Positions 24,101 through 30,613 of a stretch of DNA of 64,000 bases are shown piece after piece. How positions within the stretch are numbered: the first letter of the stretch is position 1; each line of letters opens with the position of its first letter. The notes beneath the pieces were generated by a model that worked only from the letters and a program-made list of their open reading frames with translations, had not been told where the DNA came from and did no database searches. Source of the DNA: Brachyhypopomus gauderio (taxonomy: Eukaryota > Chordata > Actinopteri > Gymnotiformes > Hypopomidae); the NCBI RefSeq assembly GCF_052324685.1, contig NC_135223.1, positions 4,723,713 through 4,787,712 on the forward strand. Direction: 5' to 3'. Position numbers and translations under genes: made by a program.

Positions 24101-24592
24101 AATACATAGCCTAATCCAGATAAAAATGAATGAGCCAGAAAAAGTGGTGAGTCTATAAATTTTTTTCCTGGGGTTGTAGGAGACAGACACGTTCATGAGG
24201 CATTTCAAACATCTTCTTTTTCAGGAATGGCTTTGGCCAGTCGCCTACTACCTGAGAGCCAAACTTTACTTTGCCAAGCAAATGGGTCAAGAGGTGTATG
24301 ACCAGCAGGTGTGTCTGGTGAAGAATGTCCTCTCCAGACATCGCGTCTACTTAGAAAGGTACAAATAGCAACACACACAGAGCTCAGACCCACAGGTGAA
24401 TTCTTATAATGCAAGCCTCACCATTTCTCTTTTTATGTTGGGGGCGGGGCATGCAGATCTCCCTGGAAAGGCTTACCTGAGCTGACCAATGAAAACGGAC
24501 AATATTGCCCATACAGTTGTGAGACTCAGGCGACGTCGATCGCCACTGTCCTGGAAGTGCTATATGATCTCCGTGAGGCTGAAGGCCTCTAG
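5359..24592 (+). CDS. agl: Glycogen debranching enzyme (amylo-alpha-1,6-glucosidase, 4-alpha-glucanotransferase), 32 coding exons
   Basis: Exons (join): 5359-5419, 6115-6325, 6431-6600, 7005-7208, 8948-9129, 10027-10138, 10242-10368, 10761-10863, 10966-11063, 11155-11294, 12359-12546, 12965-13088, 14496-14659, 15686-15787, 16082-16388, 16565-16689, 17236-17348, 17763-17897, 19855-19985, 20110-20246, 20335-20468, 20658-20833, 21273-21375, 21612-21837, 22006-22117, 22205-22340, 22451-22563, 22696-22898, 23017-23114, 23834-23921, 24225-24358, 24457-24592. Every junction keeps phase and they total 4,593 nt. From the ATG at 5383 the protein is 1,522 residues (human 1,532). The family is cytosolic and has two activities: an N-terminal GH13-type 4-alpha-glucanotransferase and a C-terminal GH133 alpha-1,6-glucosidase. 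Domain order and length are normal. The oddity is catalytic: D205 for Asn in region I, D542 for the acid/base Glu, N614 for the HD-motif Asp, and N1248 for the GH133 Asp. The nucleophile D513 and E1500 in SCETQ remain. Splice sites are canonical except the GC donor after exon 9. Numbering counts from 5383. Confidence 0.95.
6115..6325 (+). CDS. agl: agl exon 2
   Basis: Starts after a long CT tract and ttaag acceptor. Encodes [14 protein letters not shown], the N-terminal beta-sandwich region. Donor cgg|gtgaga. Confidence 0.95.
6431..6600 (+). CDS. agl: agl exon 3
   Basis: Encodes MVDPVLHVG and [12 protein letters not shown]. Donor ccg|gtgaga. The preceding intron is only 105 bp. Confidence 0.95.
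7005..7208 (+). CDS. agl: agl exon 4 (GH13 region I)
   Basis: Encodes [11 protein letters not shown] and [13 protein letters not shown]13 region I normally reads D-x-V-x-N-H; here codon 7199-7201 (GAC) puts Asp in place of Asn (residue 205). Confidence 0.95.
8948..9129 (+). CDS. agl: agl exon 5
   Basis: Encodes [16 protein letters not shown], a near-invariant AGL segment. Acceptor gctag, donor cac|gtgagt. Confidence 0.95.
10027..10138 (+). CDS. agl: agl exon 6
   Basis: Encodes [20 protein letters not shown]. Acceptor ctccag, donor acg|gtgagc. Confidence 0.95.
10242..10368 (+). CDS. agl: agl exon 7
   Basis: Encodes [17 protein letters not shown], matching the conserved IIQDPEYRRFG block. 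Donor ggc|gtgagt. Confidence 0.95.
10761..10863 (+). CDS. agl: agl exon 8
   Basis: Encodes [20 protein letters not shown]. Acceptor aacag, donor cag|gtccgt. Confidence 0.95.
10966..11063 (+). CDS. agl: agl exon 9, followed by a GC donor
   Basis: Encodes [15 protein letters not shown] and GPRLGPITR. The frame into exon 10 (AR|YFTFPF) is kept only if the donor is cag|gcgagc, giving a GC-AG intron of 91 bp. Confidence 0.93.
11155..11294 (+). CDS. agl: agl exon 10
   Basis: Encodes YFTFPFED and [11 protein letters not shown]. Donor cag|gtggga. Confidence 0.95.
11450..12350. repeat. C-rich 32-bp minisatellite filling agl intron 10
   Basis: About 28 copies of a 32-bp unit made of octamer-like pieces (cccctcat, cccctcac, cccttgtc, ccctaac). 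The last copies run into the exon 11 acceptor and supply its pyrimidine tract. The complementary strand has regularly spaced runs of four to five G. Confidence 0.95.
12359..12546 (+). CDS. agl: agl exon 11 (GH13 nucleophile)
   Basis: Encodes [20 protein letters not shown] and GVRLD. The Asp of GVRLD (residue 513, codon 12511-12513) aligns with the transferase nucleophile and is kept. The acceptor sits directly after the 32-bp C-rich array. Confidence 0.96.
12547..12964. other. agl intron 11
   Basis: Unique sequence ending in a TG microsatellite (about 12923-12955) before the exon 12 acceptor ctgcag. Confidence 0.6.
12965..13088 (+). CDS. agl: agl exon 12 (GH13 acid/base position)
   Basis: Encodes [10 protein letters not shown]. 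The human sequence, as recalled, is LYVVAELFTG, with the Glu as general acid/base. Codon 13016-13018 is GAT, so residue 542 is Asp. Confidence 0.96.
13137..13198. mobile_element. Decayed DNA-transposon fragment
   Basis: The string gggctgcacaatatattg followed by cgcaatatttttgcgat resembles the ends of abundant fish hAT-type elements. No partner end or target duplication was found. Confidence 0.35.
13425..14432. repeat. G-rich 18/36-bp minisatellite in agl intron 12
   Basis: Alternating 18-bp units of the type gagggtggtgttcatggt and gagggtggtgtttattat, about 55 units. The unit length is divisible by 3, so it gives open frames of 365 (minus) and 384 (plus) codons that are not genes. It ends about 60 bp before the exon 13 acceptor. 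Confidence 0.95.
14496..14659 (+). CDS. agl: agl exon 13 (GH13 region IV)
   Basis: Encodes [14 protein letters not shown] and DATHNDESP. The family motif is THDNE, whose Asp is the third transferase catalytic residue. Here the codons are AAC then GAC (14639-14644), giving H-N-D. Confidence 0.96.
14660..15685. other. agl intron 13
   Basis: No exon. A degenerate purine-rich tandem array of about 17-18 bp (cagacacacggagacg) runs from about 15170 to 15315. Confidence 0.6.
15686..15787 (+). CDS. agl: agl exon 14
   Basis: Encodes [20 protein letters not shown]. Acceptor taaag, donor aag|gtatga. Confidence 0.96.
16082..16388 (+). CDS. agl: agl exon 15
   Basis: The longest exon (307 nt). Encodes [20 protein letters not shown] and [12 protein letters not shown]. 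Confidence 0.96.
16503..16526. promoter_or_regulatory. Two perfect GTCACGTGAC palindromes in agl intron 15
   Basis: Sites at 16503-16512 and 16517-16526 match the E-box/CLEAR consensus bound by TFEB/TFE3/USF-type bHLH-Zip factors. They arise from a 14-bp tandem duplication. A role in agl control is only inferred. Confidence 0.4.
16565..16689 (+). CDS. agl: agl exon 16
   Basis: Encodes [12 protein letters not shown] and ends VELREHLE at gag|gtaaat. The last 20 bases of the exon and its donor are repeated in the intron immediately downstream. Confidence 0.94.
16690..16853. repeat. 40-bp minisatellite copied from the agl exon 16 donor
   Basis: About four copies of a unit beginning gagctccgagaacacctc and continuing caggtacctctccagct. 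The first part copies the end of exon 16, including its donor. Confidence 0.92.
17236..17348 (+). CDS. agl: agl exon 17
   Basis: Acceptor tttcag, donor cag|gtaaac. Encodes [13 protein letters not shown]. Confidence 0.94.
17536..17690. repeat. 27-bp minisatellite in agl intron 17
   Basis: Five to six copies of a unit with gattcatttgaatacttctg. Confidence 0.9.
17763..17897 (+). CDS. agl: agl exon 18
   Basis: Acceptor taacag, donor tac|gtaagc. Encodes [13 protein letters not shown] and ILKVPLD. Confidence 0.94.
17925..18621. repeat. 60-bp minisatellite copied from the agl exon 19 acceptor (left part)
   Basis: The 60-bp unit is made of two related 30-bp halves. One half contains tctgtagTCTCATGTCAA, the acceptor and first bases of exon 19. 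About 11 copies, then interrupted by a hAT element. Confidence 0.94.
18622..19764. mobile_element. Non-autonomous hAT element, 1,143 bp
   Basis: Ends are CAGGGGTGGAAAG and, inverted, CAGAGGTGGAAAG. It is flanked by a perfect 8-bp target duplication GTCTCACG (18614-18621 and 19765-19772), diagnostic of hAT. No transposase frame. The interior (about 18955-19345) is an imperfect array of roughly 35-bp units around tgggatcctgtgggcatttt. Confidence 0.95.
19765..19854. repeat. 60-bp exon-19 minisatellite (right part)
   Basis: About one and a half further copies after the hAT element, leading straight into the real exon 19. Confidence 0.92.
19855..19985 (+). CDS. agl: agl exon 19
   Basis: Starts at tctgtag|TCTCATGTC. 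This acceptor gives [12 protein letters not shown], aligned with the family TLAELN block, and is the only one that keeps phase. Encodes [12 protein letters not shown]. The same junction is repeated many times upstream. Confidence 0.93.
20110..20246 (+). CDS. agl: agl exon 20
   Basis: Encodes [20 protein letters not shown] and [10 protein letters not shown]. Confidence 0.96.
20335..20468 (+). CDS. agl: agl exon 21
   Basis: Encodes [19 protein letters not shown]. Acceptor cacag, donor aag|gtctgg. Confidence 0.96.
20658..20833 (+). CDS. agl: agl exon 22
   Basis: Acceptor tggcag. Encodes ASVQMCGVG and [11 protein letters not shown]. Donor cag|gtaacc just before a C-run. Confidence 0.94.
20834..21272. 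other. agl intron 22
   Basis: Unique AT-rich sequence. Starts with a C-run after the donor. Confidence 0.5.
21273..21375 (+). CDS. agl: agl exon 23 (GH133 core)
   Basis: Encodes LPHFSWG and [14 protein letters not shown], the hallmark GH133 motif, intact. Confidence 0.96.
21612..21837 (+). CDS. agl: agl exon 24 (GH133 core)
   Basis: Encodes [20 protein letters not shown] and [18 protein letters not shown], intact. Confidence 0.96.
22006..22117 (+). CDS. agl: agl exon 25
   Basis: Encodes [13 protein letters not shown]. Acceptor ttccag, donor aag|gttggt. Confidence 0.95.
22205..22340 (+). CDS. agl: agl exon 26 (GH133 catalytic Asp position)
   Basis: Encodes [19 protein letters not shown]. 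The family motif is TWMDKMGES, whose Asp is the alpha-1,6-glucosidase general acid. Codon 22285-22287 is AAC (residue N1248). Confidence 0.96.
22451..22563 (+). CDS. agl: agl exon 27
   Basis: Encodes [18 protein letters not shown]. Acceptor ttctag, donor acg|gtatat. Confidence 0.95.
22696..22898 (+). CDS. agl: agl exon 28
   Basis: Encodes [12 protein letters not shown] and [20 protein letters not shown]. Confidence 0.96.
23017..23114 (+). CDS. agl: agl exon 29
   Basis: Encodes [11 protein letters not shown] and [12 protein letters not shown]. Donor cagA|gtgagt. Confidence 0.95.
23115..24224. other. agl introns 29 and 30
   Basis: Apart from exon 30 no exon or repeat family was recognised. 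Confidence 0.5.
23834..23921 (+). CDS. agl: agl exon 30
   Basis: Encodes [14 protein letters not shown] and [11 protein letters not shown]. Confidence 0.96.
24225..24358 (+). CDS. agl: agl exon 31
   Basis: Encodes [16 protein letters not shown] and LVKNVLSRH. Confidence 0.96.
24457..24592 (+). CDS. agl: agl exon 32 with stop
   Basis: Encodes [20 protein letters not shown], then [18 protein letters not shown] and a six-residue tail to TAG. The GH133 base Glu (E1500) is kept, but the Trp of the family motif ETQAWS is Thr (codon 24533-24535). Confidence 0.95.
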
Positions 24593-25343
24593 ATCTGTCT
24601 AGATGTATAAATGAGAAGAATGTTGAAGTATCCCAAACTTACTGAAGCATATGAGCAAACAAGGAGAAGGCCCGTACTGTTCTGTGGTCGATTAAAATGC
24701 CTTAAACATGCTCCATCGTCACTTCCTAATGGTCTGAAGCTCTCACCTATTGAGTGACTATGCTGACCCTTGACCTCTGTTAGCTAACCAGACTGCTTAG
24801 CCCCACGTTTCCTGTGTCCTAGATCAGTAATCCTCCTGCTCTACTATATCTGTCAGTATTCTAATGATTGTTTATTATGAGCTTAATTACTGACTAGGTG
24901 GACCAGGTGTGTGGAAACAGGGACAGCACAAACGCTACAAGACTGCAAGACTGGGACCAGAAAACTGGCTTCTGGTTTAAATCAAATTAACTCATATTCT
25001 ATAAAACTCTCAAATCTCAGGCTACAAGCCTTACACATGGAGGATTTGAGGGGGGAGGTCTTCTGAGTTGTGCTGTTAGGTAATAGAACAGGTCAGTTAC
25101 ATAATATAATATGTTATGTTTATAATATAATAATATGTTTTACGGTATGTGTTTAGTTACTGTGCATTCTCTTGTGTGGGCAAAGAAGCTCACATCTGTT
25201 CTCATTTCAAATCTTGGAAATGATTAATGTCTGTGATTTGATACGAGTGCATGAGATGAGGTGTTCATGGAATGTGTTAACAGCTGGCACTTCAGATTAG
25301 GACAACGGACCTGTGACCTCTTCTTCTTCCTCTGTGGTTCATT

Positions 25344-25349
25344 AATAAA
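25344..25349 (+). terminator. agl: Candidate agl polyadenylation signal
   Basis: AATAAA about 750 bp after the stop codon. It is the first good hexamer seen in the 3' flank; the choice is inferred. Confidence 0.4.
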
Positions 25350-25688
25350 AACAACATGGAGTGAAATGGCTCAACACTAGCCTGTGGTTTCTCTCGTTCA
25401 GAAGCACTTCTGCACTTATATCTGCTGATGCTGCACTACTGTAACCATATGTTTATGAATCAGAGTAGGAGGTCATTTTACAGAATATCATAGACTTTGT
25501 TTAGGGGAGATGAAAATGCTATCATTCATTTTGAAGTTGTTTGATTGATTCAGGTACTTGACTGGATTGTTATTCTGCTCGTGCACATTCTGGACATATT
25601 ACTATTTGTCAAGCCGCACATCAGACACTGGATATGGAGAAACTTTCCCTCACTTAATCCTGAGAAAATATTGTGTTCTGATGTCATC

Positions 25689-26868
25689 CAGAGGTAGAGA
25701 TAGGTAAAGAATACATCCAGAGGTAGAGATAGGTGAAGAATACATCCAGAGGTAGAGATAGGTGAAGAATACACTCAGAGGTAGAGCTAGATAAAGAATA
25801 CATTCAGAGGTAGAGATAGGTAAAGAATACATCCAGAGGTAGAGATAGGTGAAGAATACACCCAGAGGTAGAGATAGATAAAGAATACATTCAGAGGTAG
25901 AGATAGGTAAAGAATACATCCAGAGGTAGAGATAGATAAAGAATACGTCCAGAGGTAGAGATAGGTAAAGAATACATCCAGAGGTAGAGATAGGTGAAGA
26001 ATACATCCAGAGGTAGAGATAGGTGAAGAATACACCCAGAGGTAGAGATAGGTAAAGAATACATCCAGAGGTAGAGATAGGTAAAGAATACATCCAGAGG
26101 TAGAGATAGATAAAGAATACATCCAGAGGTAGAGATAGGTGAAGAATACATCCAGAGGTAGAGATAGATAAAGAATACATCCAGAGGTAGAGATAGGTGA
26201 AGAATACATCCAGAGGTAGAGATAGGTGAAGAATACATCCAGAGGTAGAGATAGATAAAGAATACATCCAGAGGTAGAGATAGGTGAAGAATACATCCAG
26301 AGGTAGAGATAGATAAAGAATACATCCAGAGGTAGAGATAGGTGAAGAATACACCCAGAGGTAGAGATAGGTAAGGAATACATTCAGAGGTAGAGATAGA
26401 TAAAGAATACATCCAGAGGTAGAGATAGGTGAAGAATACATCCAGAGGTAGAGATAGATAAAGAATACATCCAGAGGTAGAGATAGGTGAAGAATACATC
26501 CAGAGGTAGAGATAGGTAAAGAATACATTCAGAGGTAGAGATAGATAAAGAATACATTCAGAGGTAGAGATAGGTGAAGAATACATCCAGAGGTAGAGAT
26601 AGGTAAAGAATACATCCAGAGGTAGAGATAGATAAAGAATACATCCAGAGGTAGAGATAGGTGAAGAATACATCCAGAGGTAGAGATAGGTAAAGAATAC
26701 ATTCAGAGGTAGAGATAGGTGAAGAATACATCCAGAGGTAGAGATAGATAAAGAATACATCCAGAGGTAGAGATAGGTGAAGAATACATCCAGAGGTAGA
26801 GATAGGTAAAGAATACATTCAGAGGTAGAGATAGGTAAAGAATACATCCAGAGGTAGAGATAGGTAAA
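25689..26868. repeat. 29-bp minisatellite downstream of agl, about 40 copies
   Basis: Unit agaggtagagataggtaaag followed by aatacatcc, with variants gataaa/ggtgaa and catcc/cattc/cacccc. 29 bp is not a multiple of 3, so the minus strand reads SISTSGCILHLSLPLDVFFT-type repeats in every frame; not coding. Confidence 0.96.
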
Positions 26869-28235
26869 GAATATTGTTTAATACATTAATTGCACTGATA
26901 CCCAGCAGTGCCCTGATTCACTTCAAATCAAGATAGCTGTAATCCACCGTGAGCAACATAGAAGTGTCTCGTTAATATTTATGATACTACCTGAACACTT
27001 TGATCTTAATTACATTCATGATAATGAGTCAGCCATAACTTGCCTTTAATTTCATGCAGGTTCAACTGATGAACCTTTAAGGTTACGCAACGGGGTAATC
27101 TGGTTTGTTTCAAAATCAGCACGTTGATTAGGCACTAGTTTCATAGCTTAGGAAAAATATCTTATTGAATTAAATTGTACTGCCGTTTCTTGGATATGTG
27201 GCAATATTTAAAAAAATGCCCATCTAGAAATTTTGCCGTGGTCTCTAGCTATATTGGGCATATGCTTGAAACGTGTAATAGGCCTATATATAAAATGCAT
27301 ATTTAATATTGTGTATTTTGTGTTTATACACAATATCTTGGTCAGTTCATACAATAAGGCTACTGCCGTTTAAAGTCATCTCGTCTGACCGAGAATGGCG
27401 GGGTTGCCATGGAGACCAAGCAGGAGGCCGCGGGCGCTCTGGAGAGAAAAGCTGCACCTGTCTTCTCTCATCATCATAACGTCGGCTCCAGAGGAGAGCA
27501 GAAAGGCTCCGTCTACAAAGAAATCCAGTTAGTACCGTCCGACCTGGCTTGTAGCCGTCCTGCGGCTGGGTAGAACAGAAGTGCACACGATGCCTTGTCA
27601 AACATGATAACCTACCTCAAATGTAAACAGGCTTATACACATTTTGTACGCAGCGCCTATGAATGGTCAATATAGATGTAACAAACTCTGAAGATGTGAA
27701 AACTCTTTTATAAACGTAAAAATACTTGAATAACATTTGAATAAAGTTTGCGGCCGATTGCCTTGGCATTTGAATTGTGGATTTCACAATTTTACCACTC
27801 ACATGGTAGTTTTGTAGTTTGAGCAGGAATTATTGGGTGGGAACGTGTACTCTTGTGCCTTAATAACAGGGTTCAAGGAGCTGAGAGAGTGTATGAGGGT
27901 CATTGTGCATCCACCGCACTGACAACTCCAGGAAAGCTTCCATTTATATGAAAACCTATTCTGATTTCATGCATCTTTAGAATGTATAAATGTTCTACAT
28001 ATTGGTGCACGGCACAGTAGTGCTTTAGTCACAGTATACACACTGGGATACAGCAGCTTTGATCATGGGCAACGCAGGAGTCTGCAGAAATCCATCATTG
28101 GCTTCCCTGCATTGGTGTCCCTGTCACTTTAGTCTGGCCTTACTCAAAGTTACTTATATATGTAAATGATTAATCGGTCCATTTGATTGGTTAAGTCGTT
28201 TATTAGGCTAACTGTTAGGATAAGGGTGAACTTAG
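26869..28235. other. Intergenic between agl and the retrovirus
   Basis: AT-rich, with nothing recognised except the small GC-rich island at 27380-27560. Confidence 0.5.
27411..27536 (+). other. Possible first exon of an unidentified gene
   Basis: In a small GC-rich island an ATG in strong context (gccATGG, 27409-27415) opens METKQEAAGALERKAAPVF and continues to about 27536 before degrading to a stop. No family was recognised and no clear GT donor follows. It may be chance. Confidence 0.2.
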
Positions 28236-28853
28236 TGTCGTGGAAATTTCCTAATAAATGGATGAGGACTCAGACGTGGTTAAATGATTAATTTATTACA
28301 AAAATATAAATATATATAAATAGGACAAAGACAGATACAAGACAGACACAGACATGAGAGTCTCATTCAAGCATGACAACTCTGAAGGCAGGGGGGCGCT
28401 CCCCCTGCTTATATACAATCTTAAACACAATTCAGCAGTTCTAACAGCAGGTTATCTTTAGCACAGCATGTTCCAAAACATAAGCGTCCAGCAAGCTACT
28501 TTGTCTCACATGTGTGTATCTCCTAATATGGACTTCCCTAGAGTTAGCGGAAGCAACTGATGTATCAGTTCAACACAGAGAAAGCTAAATGACCCAAGAC
28601 TAGTAGCCTAGTGACTACCAGTTAACAGAGTGCTCTTACCCCCAGCACTCTCCCTGACCTGGGTCACGTATAGCACACATGCATAATATGAACTAAACAT
28701 GGTTACACTGAATCACACTACTTCATTATTGTAGTCCTTCTGCTTAGTCAGAATGGACAAATACTAAATTATAAAGTTCATAATGATCTCTTATAATAAC
28801 TAAACATGATCTAATCAATGATGATTAGTCAATAATCAATAATTTCTCTCACA
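28236..28853 (-). repeat. 3' LTR of the endogenous retrovirus
   Basis: Starts TGTGAGAG and ends CCACGACA on the minus strand. Direct repeat of 35952-36569. Confidence 0.96.
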
Positions 28854-28866
28854 CTTCCCCCCTTTG
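28854..28866 (-). other. Retroviral polypurine tract
   Basis: Minus strand AAAGGGGGGAAG immediately before the 3' LTR, the expected plus-strand primer position. Confidence 0.85.
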
Positions 28867-28944
28867 ATTCCGTGTAATCATTAAAAAGGAGAGAATAAAT
28901 CATTAAGTCTATCATAAATCATCAACTTAAAACAGGCCCTGGAG

Positions 28945-30110
28945 TCAGTTAAGCTGCTCAGGGCCATCGGGCACAACCCAGCCAGTCGCCAGGTCGTCCC
29001 AGACGTCTTCCTTAAACAGACGTCCCAAGGAATCTGCTATCTCAGGCTCCTTTAAGTCGTCGTGCAAGGCCATCTGAAAATGCTGACGCATAAGGCCATT
29101 AAGCCACGACGAACAGCAAGACAAAATACAAGGCACTAAACACAACAACAGCTAAATGATTATTACAATTGGTAAAATCATAGTCAGCATCCAATGTCCC
29201 CATGGGCCTAGCCATGAAGTGATCCACCCAAACCAGATTCTTGAACCTCGGCCTTCATGTGATCAATTCAATCAGTAATATTGTCATAGTAATCTGGAAT
29301 TCTGAAACAACATGAAACATTGATCTTCTTACACACATCTCCTTCCTTTGTGAGGAGGAGGTCTAAAGCTAGTCTATTCTGGACCTATACTTGTCTAATT
29401 TCGTTCACTTCTTTGTTTAATAGGTCCAGGGCAGTCTCGGTACGAGAAGCCAAAGTCAGAACTTGCCATGCAAGTCTGTTGATCTTATTCATTGTTGCTG
29501 CAGTTCCTCCTCTGAGGAACACTGATCATCCCACAGCAACCGCTGGGGTAGTCCAGGGGTCTGCCAGCGTGTAACCTTTAAACTTACCAGGGATCTCCTC
29601 CAGTGAGGCCTCCCGTGGGACACGATCTGGTATGGTATAAATTGACACTGGGGGGGTAAGGAAAACTGGAGTACAACACCCTCCCCAGGCGAACTGAAAA
29701 CTGACCCCTGTTGTATGATCTCTCAGGTAGAGCAGAGTAGGTTTTCTCTCTGCATGCCCACATCGTCGCCCAATCTGTTACTGGGTTCACGATGCCATGA
29801 CAGGAGGTGAAACTCCATTTTGCAGAGGAGTTATTTAGTCTAATGGTGCATGTTGATTCGTCTCTGCCTGTTGCTACCAGATCAACCTGGCACCTATCCA
29901 AAGATGGCCTTCAAGGCCCCCTCTGAGCATAGACACCACTCTCTCTCAACAGGGGCGGTGTCAAATGTCATGTTGCGAATGCCGGCTTGTGACACCTCGT
30001 CATTTGAGTCGCAGTCGTTTATTTCCTATGATCCATACTTGCAACATCATCACCTACCCAATCAGGAACCTTACCACTGTGAATGATAGTGTGAGACATG
30101 TTGTAGAATT
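28945..30110 (-). pseudogene. ERV env remnants
   Basis: A surface-subunit-like piece (29901-29584) is followed on the minus strand, near 29400-29310, by QNRLALD and a CX6CC motif (C-KKINVS-CC) of gammaretroviral transmembrane subunits. A tail piece (29148-28945) follows. Frames differ between pieces, so no Env protein is predicted. Confidence 0.75.
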
Positions 30111-30317
30111 GACCTGTTAACCTATCAGTCTCGCATATGGGTCTGTTAATTAACATTGTAGCCATTTCATAAGTGATTGGTGTTGGTGTTCACGGCATGT
30201 GGAAAGGATGGCAAACCAGACAGGGCTGGTCATTGGACATTACACATGCTTTCTTTCCCTCACACCTCTCCTCCGGTGTGGGGGAGATGACAGTTGCCCC
30301 TCCTGTTGAGAAAAGCA

Positions 30318-30571
30318 TCATGTAAAAAACAACAGCATAACATTCATTCTGGCGGCTGCTCTGGAGCTCTTTAGCAGTGGGTGTGGTGTGTCCACGTGGC
30401 TCGGCCGCTGGTCTTTACAGCTGTGTTGGTTGTTAGCAGCACGTGGATCTCTGATCAGCACCCAGTCTCCCGGCTGGAACTCGTGCAGTGGATTCTCCGA
30501 CACCTCTGACAGCTTTGACCTGCTCAGACAAAATAGAGACAAACTTGTGCAGGATAACATATTAATGGCTC

Positions 30572-30613
<42 letters not shown>

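Noticed and set aside
24593..24640. Possible further coding sequence after the agl stop
   Set aside because: The family C-terminus YDL is reached six residues before TAG, so the exon is complete.
25650..26847. Long minus-strand open frames of 292 and 318 codons with a regular peptide repeat
   Set aside because: They are the 29-bp minisatellite read in each frame. The same peptide appears in all three frames, so there is no coding constraint.
30572..30610. GT tract in the ERV as a regulatory Z-DNA element
   Set aside because: Microsatellite growth is the simpler explanation and nothing else supports a role.
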